Shown here in pieces: positions 46,050-59,266 of a DNA stretch of 64,000 nucleotides. Origin of the DNA: Cryptomeria japonica (taxonomy: Eukaryota; Streptophyta; Pinopsida; Cupressales; Cupressaceae); contig NC_081413.1 in NCBI RefSeq assembly GCF_030272615.1, positions 338,238,802 through 338,302,801 of the forward strand, written 5' to 3'. Below the pieces are notes generated by a model that saw only the letters and a list, made by a program, of their open reading frames with translations, was not told the origin of the DNA and did not search any database. The position numbers and the translations under genes are program-made. Position 1 is the stretch's first letter. Every line of letters begins with the position of its first letter.

Positions 46050-46449
46050 CCATGATGTTCTTTGATCTTTCTATTCAATTAATAGAAAATGCACAAAAAT
46101 GCTCAATCACATCCCAAACAAAATGCTTATATCTTTTCAAATGATCATTTTTGGATGCATACTTAGACCTTACCTAAGAAACAACCAACTCTGAATCCCC
46201 CAATACTCTTAACAATTGAATTCCATGCCTTTTAGCAACTTCAAGCCCCAATAACAAGGATTCATATTTAGCAGTGTTATTTGTACACTGGAAAGCTAAT
46301 AGAAAAGAGTATTTGAAAGTCATACTTGATGGGGACACAAAAAGAACTCCTGCTCCGGATCCTTCCTTAGAGAAAGCTCCATCAAAGTACATATACCATA
46401 AACCTTGTTGCTAAGATTCCAATTCACCAATAATAGGATCATTATTTTT
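46050..46449 (-). pseudogene. Extra RNase H (aRNH-type), minus-strand gypsy
   Basis: Open piece 46392-46174 plus continuation to about 46050: MYFDGAFSKEGSGAGVLFVSP, CTNNTAKYESLLLGLEVA, VLGDSELVVS, then a stop where Gln stands in the plus-strand copy, and SKNIMADFLAM. The D-E-D-D positions are all kept. It sits between protease and RT exactly as at 15398-15955. Confidence 0.8.
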
Positions 46450-47337
46450 TTACTGAGGTAGAATTGGTTGTACCCTGAAGTTATCAAGATCCACATCAAT
46501 CATACAATTCAGCATATTAGGGTCTATCTTCTCAATTACCCTAGGAGCACGTGGTTCTCTATATAGCTTAACATGGATTTCATTTACTAGGATTGTAGCA
46601 TATGAAAGATCTAACTGAACATTTCCCCCCACTACTGCAGCCCATTGTTTGGATAATAGCATGCCACAATGAGGTTTTGTATCAATTACTATGACATCCA
46701 TCTTATATGGTTCTTCAGGAAATGCTGCTATCTTTACCTCCACATCCTTCATTGTACCTAGCATAGGTACTTCTCTATTATCCATAGCATAGCACTTCAC
46801 ATAAACAGTACTTACTGATAATCCCAACTCCTTCATGACACCATATGGCATCACATTTGCAGCAGCACCAGAGTCTATCATACAGTTCTTAATTAATTTG
46901 TTATTGACTAACAAAGTTACATAGAAAGGATCAACCTGTGAAGGTTCTTGTGTAATAGTTGTTTCAACATACACTTCTAGGGTTTGCAACTCATGATCAT
47001 TTTCATCCTTCATCGTACCTATAGGCAAAGTTGCACTATTATCGGATATATTAGAAAATAAAGAGAGAGCAGCTTCTCTATGTTCCTTTATTTTCAACAG
47101 TTCTACCAATGGGACTGTAACCTTCATCAAATCCTGAGTCATATCAAAAGTAGAACTATTAATTGGCTCAGTATTAATTTTGGCCTTTTCTGCTTCAAGA
47201 TAACTTGCCCTTTTAGTTGTAGAAGTCCCTTGTAAATCACCAGTAGTATTATTATCTGCACTCTTGGCTACATCTTTGGATTGATCACTTTTTGCATGAC
47301 CATCTTGAGGAAGGGTGCTATTACTTGTTGTCTTTTT
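46450..47337 (-). pseudogene. Gypsy protease, minus-strand element
   Basis: Open 47142-46450, 230 codons. The linker (MTQDLMKVTVPLVELLKIKEH) precedes the retropepsin: NKLIKNCMIDSGAAANVMPY with the canonical DSGA, then DNREVPMLGTMKDVEVKIAA and GMLLSKQWAAVVGGNVQLD. The active-site residues are intact, unlike the DSGV of the plus-strand paralogue. Confidence 0.82.
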
Positions 47338-49263
47338 CTAAGTTACTTCTTTCATAAACAAGGAGCCAGGTTCACCCTGATCTCCATCCCTTTTACTACT
47401 TCTCAGATTGTAGTTGTGCTTGGCTTTGGCTATGGCAGCCTTGGTAAGATTTTTTACCTCTTCATCACTGGGTCTTCTAAGATGAACTTCTTCATCTTCA
47501 ATGGTTACCACATTTAAAGTGGGATGCCAATCAAGTTTCAGTTTCCCTTGACAACATTTATTATAATTTAGCACATCACACTTGCTAGATTCACTTTATG
47601 AAGACTCATTATCACTTTCAACAACAATGTCAAACATGTTGATATCAGGCTCACCCTTCTTTCTCATGGATTCTTCAAGACCTTGAGCTACAACACATTG
47701 ATGAGGAGAATGTGGCCCATCGCAGGCCATGCACCAAGGAGTATTTTCCATATTGTGTACATTTCCTCCTTTCAAAGGATCTGGGGTGTCATGGTTTTGA
47801 GTGTTCTTTAACTTATCATTCTAAGGTTTTCCATCCTTCCAAGTAGTGTTGTACGACATATCATGTAATCTGGGAGGCCTATCTTGCCAATTATAATGAG
47901 GTTTATCATTCTTACTTACCTTAGCAGTAAGATATTTCATAGCATTCATTAACTTTTCTATTTTGTCTTCCTCCTTGGCAACTTTATTAGGCTGTTATTT
48001 TGATTCTTGCCACAACCTTCTATCGGTCCTTCTTCCCACCTTTCCAGATGCTTTCCTATTACTTTCCACATTGATGGCAATTATAAAAGCATCTCTCAAG
48101 CTATGTGGGTTTTTATTCCTCAAAATGTAAGCCATTTTAGAATCAAAAGCATTATAATAAGTGTTTAGACACATGTTATCATGTAGTCTCATCACTTGGT
48201 AAAGCCTATGCATTGCTTTCTGAAATCTTGCATTGAAATCTATGACAATTTTATTATCAGACTTCCTAATGTTATTGAACTCATTGAGCATAAAGCTCAC
48301 ATTTGTTTTATCACCATATTGCTCTTGGAAGCAGTTCTTAAAGTCCTCCCAAGAACCAATGCTATTTATAGGCAGACCTCTGTACCAATCCCTTGCATCA
48401 TCAACCAAGGACTATACAAATAATTTCATGATGAAATCTTCATCTACAATCTCATAGTCATTTATCAGGTCACCAAAATATTTTAGGTGCTCTTCTGCAC
48501 TTATAGCATTATTGCTAGCAAATTTGTGAAGCCTATCCCTTAATTCGGTAGGAACATGGTTATGATACCCTGGGATTCCCTCAAAGAAAACCTGTCTGTA
48601 TAACTCCAAATTAATGGGTCTTGTCTAAAACTAGTTACCAGTAGGGTTATTACCCATATTCATTCTCATATTAAGACCATGAGTTGGAGGAACTTGGTTA
48701 CTTTGATTGGTAATAAGGACTTGACTAACTAGAACTGTACTCACAGGTAGGTTTGACTAAATTTTAATCGGAAGGAATGAGGCATGCTAAGGTAAAAGCT
48801 TATTTGGGTCTGTTGAAAGAAAGATTATGGGAGGAGCCCTTAGATAATTAATTTTTCTTTTAACCTCTTGATTGGCTGCTTCTAATTCAACTTTCTCCAA
48901 TTCCCTTTGCAAATCTTCCTTCTCTTTCCTCATCATGTCTATCTCTCTCTCATGTGCAGACAACTGATGAGAGATTTTTGTTGTATTCTTAGACCTAGAT
49001 CCATTTGCCATGCACTTCTGTTTTCCTTTGTCAACATTATTTCTAGCAAGTTGTGGGTCACTAAGGACCTCCCTACTAGGTTGCACAACAAATTTGTGTG
49101 TAGGGCTGATCTTGGCAGTCAGATTTTCTTTGATGATTGGACCTTCATCCTCACTCTTAGTTTTCTCTTGGGTGAACAATTCAAGATCAGCAATCTGTCT
49201 TAAAAACCTATCTCTCTCAATCAATTTATCTTTAAGGGTATGTGCAGGATCATGGTGTGCCAA
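47338..49263 (-). pseudogene. Gypsy gag, minus-strand element
   Basis: The first open piece is 49263-48787 (helical, Glu/Lys-rich: HEREIDMMRKEKEDLQRELE). The capsid region is 48609-47995: ELYRQVFFEGIPGYHNHVP, DARDWYRGLPINSIGSWEDF, CFQEQYGDKTNVSFMLNEF. A Cys/His segment near 47730 on the minus strand reads CMACDGPHSPHQC. A gag C-terminal piece is open 47574-47338. Several stops (for example at about 48782, 48629, 48414 and 47995) break it. No LTR or primer site is visible to its right, so the element may be truncated at its 5' end. Confidence 0.78.
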
Positions 49264-50460
49264 AATAGGCCCTTAAGTGGCAATGAAATTTCAAAAAATT
49301 AGAGTTATGCAACTTGACATGAAAAATTGAATAAGTTATGAACATTATTTTTAAAATATGTAAGAAGAGAATCTATAGAAAATTGAATTTAGTTTCTAAG
49401 CTACTAGTTGTTTTTGAAAAAAACAAATCCTATTTGATGAAAATTTCAAATTTTAATGCAATAGTACAAAAATTTCAGGAAAAAGATAAGAAGTAGGTGT
49501 ATGTCTGACCACCCTAATCACAATCAAATCATAATATTTTTTAATAAGCTTTATAATATAAGTATTAGACTCATGTTCGAATGTGACACATATTTTTTTA
49601 TAATTTTTTATAAAGTAAATAATTATTTATGATTTTTTTACTACAGATTTTCAGAAATTCAGAAACTCATACATCTAACCACCTTAACTTGGTCAAAACC
49701 TTATGAAATTTAATTTTTTTTAATTTTTCCCTATAGTAGACAAAGAATAGGATGTGCCACATGTTTCAGATTCAAAAAATGTTATGCGGTTTAAAAGTTA
49801 TGAGTATTTTTCAATCAGTCTATCAATTAGGAATTTTGTCAGAATTCAATTAGAAAATAAATAATTATTATTTATTAAAGTCAAAATAAGACAAACCTTA
49901 TATTGTTGGAAATCTGAGAACGTCCTTAAAAAACCCTTTTCTTTTTATCAATTTTGGTTATAAAAAAAGTCATCAGTGACCAGTGTAAAGTCTGAAAAAT
50001 CAAGGAATACTGAAAAACATGTTTTTTTAGTTGACTTTCCAGGCTTGTCACTTCCAAGCCAAATCCCAAAGCAAACCTGAACCAAAATATGGAGGGAAAA
50101 ATTTATGTTTTAAGATAAAATCAGATATCCGATTTTTGAAAAAATAAAAAAATACATTTTAGTAAATTGGGCATAACTTTTGCGTTTTATATCGAAATTT
50201 TGATTTTTTATAGGCGTTGGAAAGGTAATTAAGAGCTCTATGATATGGAATAGGTATATTTTCAATTATTTGTTTTAAAAAATAATTATAATTCATTTAA
50301 ATTCATCCTTCATTTTTAAAACATAAAAAACTCATCACTTTTTTAATATGATTTCCCTATTGCATGCATTTTTTTAACAATCATCTCAAAATAAACTAAC
50401 TAAATAAGTAATTAATTAATAATAGAAAATTTATGAATTTTATTGATTTCGATAAATTTT
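49264..50460. other. AT-rich spacer, nothing recognised
   Basis: Highly AT-rich, with many runs of T and A. No gene, LTR boundary or tandem unit recognised. Confidence 0.5.
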
Positions 50461-50720
50461 GATAAACCATGTTATCTATGTTTGTTCCTTTCTCCACCTC
50501 TCTCTCCTAAACCTACCACTCCACCTATTTGTTTCTTCCTCCCTCTCTTTTGTCCATATTTATATATCTCTCTCTAGACCTATATCTCTAACGATCAATG
50601 AATACCTCATTAAATCTCTCAAGCTCTACAAGGTTCTTATATTTTTACCTCTTCATAATTTCCTCCTCTATGTCACTCTCTCTTCCCTAAGATCTAGACT
50701 AGTCTCTCTGCATTTCCTTC
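50461..50720. repeat. Pyrimidine-rich low-complexity block
   Basis: Plus strand rich in CT words (CTCTCTCTCC, TTCCTCCCTCTC). The open frame on it translates as a Leu/Ser-rich low-complexity peptide and is not a gene. Confidence 0.7.
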
Positions 50721-50760
50721 TCATCTCTAGCAACAAAATTCAGAGGGGACAAGGAGAGGC

Positions 50761-51100
50761 ATAGGGAAGTATAAAAAAAGGAGAGGGGGAGAGAGGTGAG
50801 GAGGAGAGATTAATTGGGGGGAAGAGAGAGTGTGAGAGAGAGAGAGCTATAGGTAATTAGGTGGAAGGCAAAGATAGAGAGGGAGGGGGTGATTGGGGTG
50901 AAGAGAGAATGAGAGGGAGAGTTTGAGATTATTAGGGGGTAGGAGGAGAGGGGGAGAGGGAAAAGTATCAACAAAGAGAGAAGAGAGACATAGAGAGTAA
51001 TTAGGGGGTTGGTAGAGGGGGAGAGGGAAGTATCTATAAACCCATAGGAGGAGAGAGGTGATTGAGGGTAATTGAGGAAAAGAAATAATGTGAGAGAGAA
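50761..51100. repeat. Purine-rich block with imperfect tandem repeats
   Basis: Plus strand almost all purine. Phrases such as GTAATTAGGGGG and GGGGAGAGGGAAAAGTATC recur every 70-80 bp. It borders the satellite array directly. Confidence 0.7.
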
Positions 51101-54100
51101 TATGGTGTCCTAAAGGGTCATATGGTGTCTCATGAACCTTTAGGACACCATATGACACCTTAGGACACCATATGATGTTGTTATAAGTCCTATGGTGTCC
51201 TAAGGGGTCATATGGTGTTCTATGAGCCTTTAGAACACCATATGGTGTCATTAGGGGTCATATGGTGTGTTAAGGGGCCATATGGTATCCTATGACCCCT
51301 TAGGAGACCATATGACCCCTTTGGTATTGTTAGGGGTCATATTGTGTCCGAACGGGTCATATGGTGTGGTTGGGGGTTATATGGTGTGCTAAGGGGTCAT
51401 ATTGTGTCCTAAGGGCTCACAAGACATCGTATGACCCCTTAGACACCATATGATCCATTAGGTTTTGTTAGGGCTCATACTATGTCCTAAGAGGTCATAT
51501 GGTGTCCCATGACCCTTTAGGACACTATATGACCCCTTAGGACATCATATGGTGTCATTATGGGTCTTATGGTGTCCTAAGGGGTCATATAGTGTTCTAT
51601 AACCCCTTAGGACACCATATGACCCCTTAGGAAATTATATGACCCCTTAGGATACCATATGATACCTTGGGACACCATATGATGTCGCAAGGAGTCGTAT
51701 GGTGTCCTAAGGGGTCCTATGGTGTCCTATGAACCCTTAGGACACTATATAACCCATTAGGTGTCATCAGGGGTCTTATTGTGTCCTAATGGGTCATATG
51801 GTGTCATATGACCCCTTAGGACACCATATGCTTGGGAGACTATATGGTGCTATGGGTCGTATGGTGTCTTATGACACCTTAGGACACCATATGACCCCTT
51901 AGGATACCATTTGGTGTTTTCATGTGTCGTATGGTGTCTTATGACCCATTAGGTGTCATTAGGGTTTATTTTATGTCCTAAGGGGTTGTATTGTGTCCTA
52001 AGGGGTCATACGGTGTCCTATGACCCCTTAGGATAGTATATGACGTCGTTAGGGATCATATTATGTCCTAAGGGGTCATATTGTGTCTTATGACCCCTTA
52101 GGACACCACATGGTGTTGTTATGGGTTGTATGGTGTTCTAAGGGTTCATATGGTGTTCTATGACCCCTTAGGACATCATTTTTATGTTGTTATGGGTTGT
52201 ATGGTCTCCTAAGGGGTCATATGGTGTCCTATGACCCCTTAGGACACAATATGGTTTCATTATGCATTGTATGGTTTCCTAAGGGGTCATATGGTGTTCT
52301 ATGACCCCTGAGGACACCATATGGTATCATTAAGGGTTGTATGGTGTGCTAAGGGGTCATATGGTGTCCTATGACCCTTTATAACACCATATGACCCCTT
52401 AGGTATCGTTAGGTGGCATTTTGTGTTGTTAGGGGTCATATGATGTCCTATGACCCCTTAGGACACAATATGACCCCTTAGGTGTTTTTAGGGGTCATAT
52501 TGTGTCCTAACTGGTCATATAGTGTCCTACGACCCCTTAGGACAACATATGATGTTGTTTGGGATTGTATGGTGTGCTAAGGGGTCATATTGTGTCCTAA
52601 AGATTCCTAGGACATCATATAACCTCTTAGGATACCGTATGACCCCTTAGATATTGTTAGGAGTCATATTGTGTCCTAAGGGGTCATATGGTGTCTCATG
52701 ACACCATATCACCCCTTAGGACACCATATCGTGTCATTATGGGTCTTCTTGTGTTATAAGGGGTCATATGGTGTTCTAAGAGGTCACATGGTTTTATATG
52801 ACCCCTTAAAATACCATATGATGCCTTAGGACACCATATGGTGTCGTAAAGGGTCGTATGATGTTCTAAGGGGTCATATGGTGTTCTATGGGGTCATGTG
52901 GTTTTGGATGACCCCTTAGGACACTATATAACATCTTTAGGGGTCATATTATGTCCTAAGGGGTCATATTGTGTCTTATGACCCCTTAGGACACCACATG
53001 GTGTCGTTATGGGTCGTATGGTGTTCTAATGGGTCATATGGTGTTCTATGACCCTCTAGGACATCATATTATGGTGTTATGGGTCGTATGGTCTCCTAAG
53101 GGGTCATATAGTGTCCTATGACCCCTTAGGACACCATATGGTGTCATTATGTGTCGTATGGTGTCCTAAGGGGTCATATGGTGTTAAATGACCCCTTAAG
53201 AACACCATATGATCCCTTAGGACACCATATGGTGTCGTATGGAGTGCTAAGGGGTCATATGGTGTCCTATGACCCCTTAGGACATAATATGACCCCTTAG
53301 GTGTTGTTAGGGGTCATATTATGTCCTAACAGGTTATATGGTGTCCTACAACCCCTTAGGACACCATATAGTGTCGTTAGGGGTTGTATGGTGTGCTAAG
53401 GGGTCATATTGTGTTCTAAAGGTTCTTAAGACACCATATAACCCCTTAGGACACCATATGACCCCTTAGGTATCATTAGGGGTCATATTGTGTCCTAAGG
53501 AGTCATATGGTGTCTCATGACAGCATATGACCCCTTAGGACACCATATCATGTGGTTATGGGTCTTCTTGTGTTCTAAGGGGTGATATGGTGTTATATGA
53601 CCCATTAGGATACCATATGATCTCTTAGGAAAGTATATGGTGTTGTAAATGGTGGTATGGTGTCGCAAGGGGTCGTATGGTGTCCTAAGGGGTCATATGG
53701 TGTCCTATTACCCCTTAGGACACTATATGATGTTGTTAGGGGTCATATTATGTCCTAAGGGGTAATATCATGTCTTATGACCCCTTAAGACATCACATGG
53801 TGTCGTTATGGGTCGTATGGTTTTCTAAGGGGTCATATGGTGTTCTATTACCCTCTAAGACACCATATTATGTTGTTATGGGTTGTATAGTCCTCTAAGG
53901 GGTCATATGGTGTCCTATGACCCCTTAGGACACCATATAGTGTCATTATGCATTGTATGGTGCCCTAAGGGGTCATATGGTGTTCTATGACCCCTTAAGA
54001 CACCATATGACTCCTTAGGACACCATATGGTGTCATTGGGGGTAATATGGTGTGCTAAGGGGTCAAATGATGTCCTATGACCCCTTAAGACAACACATGT

Positions 54101-55684
54101 TGTCGCTATGGGTCATATGGTGTTCTAATGGGTCATATGGTCTTCTATGACCCTCTAAGACACCATATTATGTTTTTATGGGTTGTATGGTCCTCTAAGG
54201 GGTCATATGGTGTCCTATGACCCCTTAGGACACTATATAGTGTCATTATGCATCATATGATGTCCTAAGGGGTCATATGGTGTTCTATGACCCCTTAGGA
54301 CACCATATGACTCCTTAGGACACCATATGGTGTCATTAGGGGTCATATGGTGTGCTAAGGGGTCAAATGGTGGAACACCATATGACCCCTTAGGTATCGT
54401 TAGGTGTCATTTTGTGTCATTAGGGTTCATATGGTGTCCTATGACCCCTTAGGACACAATATGACCCCTTAAGACACCATATAGTGTTGTTAGGGGTAAT
54501 ATGGTGTCCTATGACCCCTTACAACACAATATGACCCCTTAGGTGTTGTTAGGGGTCATATTGTGTGCTAACGAGTCATATGGTGTCGTTAGGGGTTGTA
54601 TGGTGTGCTAAGGGGTCATATTGTGTCCTAAAGGTTCCTAGGACATCATATAACCCTTTAGGACACCATAGACCCCTTAGGTATCATTTGGGGTCATATT
54701 GTGTCCTAAGGGGTCATATGGTGTCTCCTGGCACCATATGACCCCTTAGGACACCATATCATGTTGTTATGGGTCTTCTTGCATTATAAGGGGTCATATG
54801 GTATTATATGACCCCTTAGGATATGATATGACCCCTTAGGTGTTGTTAGGGGTCATATTGTGTCCTAATGAGTTATATGGTGCCCGACGACCCCTTAAAA
54901 CACCATATGGTGTCATTAGGGGTTGTATGGTGTGCTAAGGGGTCATATTGTGCCCTAAAGGTTCCTAGGACATCATATAACCCCTTAGGACACCATATGA
55001 CCCCTTAGGTATCATTAGGGGTCATATTGTTTCCTAAGGGGTCATATGGTGTCTCATGACACCATATGATCCCTTAGGACACCATATCATGTCGTTATGG
55101 GTCTTCTTGTGTTCTAAGGGGTCATATGGTATTATATGACCCCTTAGGATACCATATGACCCCTTAGGACACCATATGGTGTCGTAAAGGGTGGTATGAT
55201 GTTGTATGGTATCCTATGACCCATTGGGACACTATATGACATTGTTAGGGGTCATATTATGTCCTTAGGGGTAATATTGTGTCTTATGACCCCTTAAGAC
55301 ACTAGATGGCGTTGTTATGGATCGTATGGTGTTCTGAGGGGGCATATGGTGTTCTATGGCCCTCTAGGACACCATATTATGTTGTTATGGGTCATATGGT
55401 CTCCTAAGGGGTCATATGGTGTCCTATGACCCCTTAGGACACCATATAGTATCAGTAAGCATTGTATGGTGTCCTAAGGGGTCATATGGTGTTCTATGAC
55501 CCATTAGGACACCATATGGTGTCATTAGGGGTCGTATGGTGTGCTAAGGGGTCATATGGTGTCCTATGACCCCTTAGGTATCATTAGGTGTCATTTTGTC
55601 TTGTTACAAGTGATATGGTCTCCTATGAACCCTTAGGACACAATATGACCCCTTAAGACACCATATAGTGTCGTTAGGGGTCAT
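51101..55684. repeat. Palindrome-rich satellite array, left part
   Basis: Short modules alternate in both orientations: CCTAAGGGGTCATATGGTGT and its complement ACACCATATGACCCCTTAGG. Joined copies make perfect palindromes such as GACACCATATGGTGTC. Diagnostic variants recur about 0.8-0.9 kb apart: CCACATGGTGT(T/C)GTTATGGGT at about 52106, 52994 and 53793; CCTAAAG(G/A)TTCCTAGGACATC-type at about 52597, 53411, 54627 and 54950. This indicates a higher-order repeat with some 0.3-kb and 1.2-kb steps. No coding content. Confidence 0.92.
55680..55684 (+). other. Target-site duplication GTCAT, left copy
   Basis: GTCAT immediately before the 5' LTR; the second copy is at 62371-62375. It is part of the GGGGTCATATGG module of the satellite. 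Confidence 0.88.
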
Positions 55685-56745
55685 TGTTGGTATTTTGGTA
55701 TGGTTTTGTCATTGATATCAACACCTACTAAACCTTATCAACTCTGGCACTTTGGAGAATCAGCAACATTCATTGGCAAGCAAATGACTCATGCACAGTC
55801 ACCAGTATCTGGTACACCGATAGGATATAATGGTCACCAGCACTTGGAATGGTATGGAAAACACTTGGTTATGTCGAAGACATCATTTGGACACTTTGTC
55901 TTTAAGATTTGTTTATTGGCATATTCGTATTTGCATATTTGTTGTTACTGGCAAATAGGTCCAGGTTACACACTGACAGGATTATCTTTTCTAGATCAGC
56001 ATGGCACGCTATGGAGATGATTTATTATTGTTGTAAATGCATCAAGCCAACATGTTGTATCGATTATTACATTGGATATTGTTTTAATTGTAAATTGATT
56101 TTATTGTAATATCCTTTAGAGATGACCTACTAAAATTTGTCTTAGGTTATGATATAAATGTAAGATCTTATTTATAAGATTGGATGTGGAATGTGAAGAA
56201 GAATTGTGTGAAGGTATATGCGAGAATAAGCGGAGCTATACATGCAGACATCATTTGAAGGTGAAGCAAGGTTTTTGTGAAAGCATATTAGAACTACACT
56301 GGTACTTAATCCAGCATATGAAGATGCTATTTTGAGTAGTACATCCTTATTGGATTTAACCATCCAATTGTAGTTAGTGTGACTCCTATTTTGTGTTTGA
56401 GCAGTGAGCTCTAGGCGCTTGGCCTTTCTGCATGTGCAGACCCCATTTGTATACACTTACTATCTGTAGTAGTATCATTTGATTATGGGTAAGGTTTCCC
56501 ACTGTGGCTTTTCCCCTTGCAAGGTTTCCATGTACAAATATTGGTGTTATGTGTTGTGGATGACTTTGTCTTTTTGTTTCATGCATTAATCTTTATGGGT
56601 ATTGCAATTAACTGATAAAATTGTCAACCGGTATAAAAAACTAGTTTACCAGTATTCAGCATTAAGTTGGTTAAGTTGTTTTTGGTTTGAATTTATTTGA
56701 CAATTGGTTCACCTCGCCCCTCTTAGTTGTCCCGGGGACCTAAAA
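55685..56745 (+). repeat. 5' LTR of E3
   Basis: TGTTGGTATTTTGG start; end CCTAAAA (CA terminus changed to AA), 1061 bp. The TATA region GATATAAATG near 56150 is followed by hairpin ATCTTA-TTTA-TAAGAT at 56165-56180. The C-tract is degenerate (CACCTCGCCCCTC). Confidence 0.9.
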
Positions 56746-56747
56746 AT

Positions 56748-56759
56748 TGGTATCAGAGC
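56748..56759 (+). other. Primer binding site, E3
   Basis: Exact TGGTATCAGAGC two bases after the 5' LTR, then the conserved leader AGTTTAACAGCTTGAGGA. Confidence 0.9.
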
Positions 56760-56801
56760 CTAATCCTCTTTTGCAAAAGTTTAACAGCTTGAGGAAATCC
56801 A

Positions 56802-57656
56802 ATGTCTACTAACTATTTTAGGAAGGACAGTCCTAAACTTGATGGAACGAACTATGGCATATGGAAGATCAGAATGGAGACACATCCAAATTGCATTGGT
56901 AAGAAAATTTGGGATGTTACAAAGAATGGCTATACTGCTCCTACTCAAAGTCAGCCTAATCCACCTAACTTGGCTAAAGATGAAGAAAATGATTGCAAAT
57001 CAAGAGAAGCACTTTTGAGCACATTAACAGATCAACAAATCATGGGATTATTAGATAGATCCACTGCTAAAGCCATTTGGGATCATTTGGAAACACTGAA
57101 TGAAGGAGATTCCACAGTCAAAATTGCAAAACTTGAAAGCTTCCGGGTCAAGTATGAAAATCTGAAAATGGAAGAAGATGAAAGGATTTATGCTTTTATG
57201 GAAAGAGTTAATAAAATTGTTTTGGGTATTAAATGTTGTGCAGGAACCTTAAGTGAGGATGAAATTGTTTCAAAAGTTTTAAGAGGATTGCCACTGGCAT
57301 ATAAAATGAAGGTTATTGCTATAAACGAGTTAAGAACAATGCCTAATACACCAGTAACTAGGGATACATTGATTGGAAAACTCTCAACTTTTGAAATTGA
57401 GGAATTTGGTCCTGTTGCTACTATAAATATAGATTTAGCCTTCAAAGCATCAACATCATTTGCACCATCATTTGACAAATCTGATTGGAAAGCCTTTTAT
57501 GCAAGAGAACTTGAAGAACTTGAAGCACTATTTGCAAGAAAAATGCCTAAAGGTCCAGTTGGAAGTAAGTATGAAGATAAAGCACACTTTAAATGCTTAA
57601 ATGTAATAAGATTGGTCATATGGCTTCTAGATGCCTTGATAGACATGCTAGAGTAA
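56802..57656 (+). pseudogene. E3 gag
   Basis: 285 codons from the ATG after the leader: MSTNYFRKDSPKLDGTNYG, then the copia gag domain (AKAIWDHLETLNEGDS, KYENLKMEEDERIYAFMERV, VLRGLPLAYKMKVIAI). One T is missing inside the zinc knuckle at about 57598: the first Cys is read in this frame (KCLNVIR), while CNKIGHMASRC continues in the next frame from 57593. This single-base loss separates gag from protease and pol. Otherwise the best preserved gag of the window. Confidence 0.88.
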
Positions 57657-58267
57657 GAGAAGAAGCTAGAAGAACATACAAGCCTAACCTTGAATATCCG
57701 AGATACAGATTTAAGAAGAATAAAGACAAATCTTGTTATCTTGTTGATGAAGGAGTGACTAATGATTCTGATGAGGATCCGATAGATAATGGATGGGTTT
57801 TTGTTGCTATAATAGAAGACCAACTAACACCTACCATTCAACCAGTAGAGCAGGCCCTAGCAGCTAAAGTTGAAGTAAAGGATGAATGGATCATTGATTC
57901 AGGATGCTCACATCATATGACTGGAGATAAAAGTAAATTCTTGAACTTTCAAGAATATAATGGAGGCTTAGTGAGATTTGGAGATGATAAAGCTTGTCTG
58001 ATCAAAGGTAAAGGTACAATATCTCTTGATGGTAAGAATTATACTGACAATGTTTACTATGTTGAAGGTTTAAAGCATAATCTTTTAAGTGTTGGTCAAT
58101 TAGTTGAAAAAGGATTTCAGTTACAATTCAAAAATGGAAAATGCAAAATCATGAATAGAATTGGTTTGGAAATTGCAACCGGTAATCAAACTAGAGGTAA
58201 TATCTTTCATTTGAATAACAGTGAAAAGAAATGCTTGATTGCACATATTGATGAAAGCTGGCTATAG
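57593..58267 (+). pseudogene. E3 zinc knuckle, protease and start of pre-integrase
   Basis: Contains the rest of the CCHC knuckle (LKCNKIGHMASRC), an acidic linker, and the protease DEWIIDSGCSHHMTGDKS with DSG intact. Then CLIKGKGTISLDGKNYTDNV, GLKHNLLSVGQL and the pre-integrase CKIMNRIGLEIATGNQTRG. It closes with TAG at 58265-58267 where the homologous units code for Trp. Confidence 0.87.
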
Positions 58268-59266
58268 CATAAGAGACTTTGTCATGTAAACTTTGATTGC
58301 ATGGTAAAAATCAGTACTACTAAGGCAGTTAGAGATTTATCTAAAAATGTCAAACCTCACAATACAATATGTAAGGAATGTCAATTTGGAAAACAAGTTA
58401 GAGCTACTTTTAGAAGTATTCCAGAAAAATCAAATAATGCTCTTGACTTAATCCATACTGATTTATGTGGTCCAGCTAGAACTAAAAGTTTGCAAGGTGA
58501 TAGATACTTCATGCTAATCATTGATGACTACTCTAGAATGTGTTGGGTTACTTTTCTCAGAGAAAAATTAGAAGCACTTGGAAAGTTCAAATTGTTCAAA
58601 GAAATGGTAGAAAATGAAACCAGTAAGAAAATCAAATGTTTGATATCAAATCAAGGAGGATAATTTACATCTAAGGAATTTAATACATTTTGTGAAGTGA
58701 ATGGAATCAGAAGACAACTATCAGCACCCTGGACACCACAATAGAATGGAGTTGTTGAAAGGAAAAATAGAACTATCTTGGATGCAACAAGAAGTATGTT
58801 ATCAGAAACAAATCTACCACATGTGTATTGGAGAGAGGCAGTAAGTACAACGGTCTATACATTCAACAAAGTTCACATCAAAGGTGAAACTGGTAAGACC
58901 CCTCATGAACTATGGTTTGGTATTACTCCTACTTTTAAATATTTCAGAATATTTGGAAGTAAATACTATATTAGAAGAGATGAGTATATTGGGAAATTTG
59001 ATCCTAGAAGTGATGAAGGAATATTTCTTGGTTATTCATCTAAGAGTAAGGCATATAGATGCTTTAACAAAAGATTGTAGAAAATTGTTGATGGTACAAA
59101 TGTGAAGATTGATGAACAATTCAGAGGAACTTCAAGGTATATATATTTTGAACCGGCAACAAAAATTCTGAGAAAGGAACCTACATTGAACCCACCAGTA
59201 TAGAATGAAGATCCAGTTATACCGGTATCATCTAAAAATTCCACAGTAACTGAGGAACAACAACAA
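58268..59266 (+). pseudogene. E3 integrase
   Basis: HHCC zinc region (HKRLCHVNFD, CKECQFGK) and core: HTDLCGPA, then LISNQGG where LRSDQGGEF is expected, so the second catalytic Asp is Asn and a TAA follows at 58661. The last Glu (NGVVERKN) is present behind TAG at about 58743. Further TAG codons lie near 59078 and 59203. 58778-59080 is the open post-core piece (WREAVSTTVYTFN, GKFDPRSDEGIFLGYSS). Non-functional. Confidence 0.87.

Noticed and set aside
50847..51251. 134-codon minus-strand open frame
   Set aside because: Translates the purine block and satellite modules; low complexity and no homology-like pattern.
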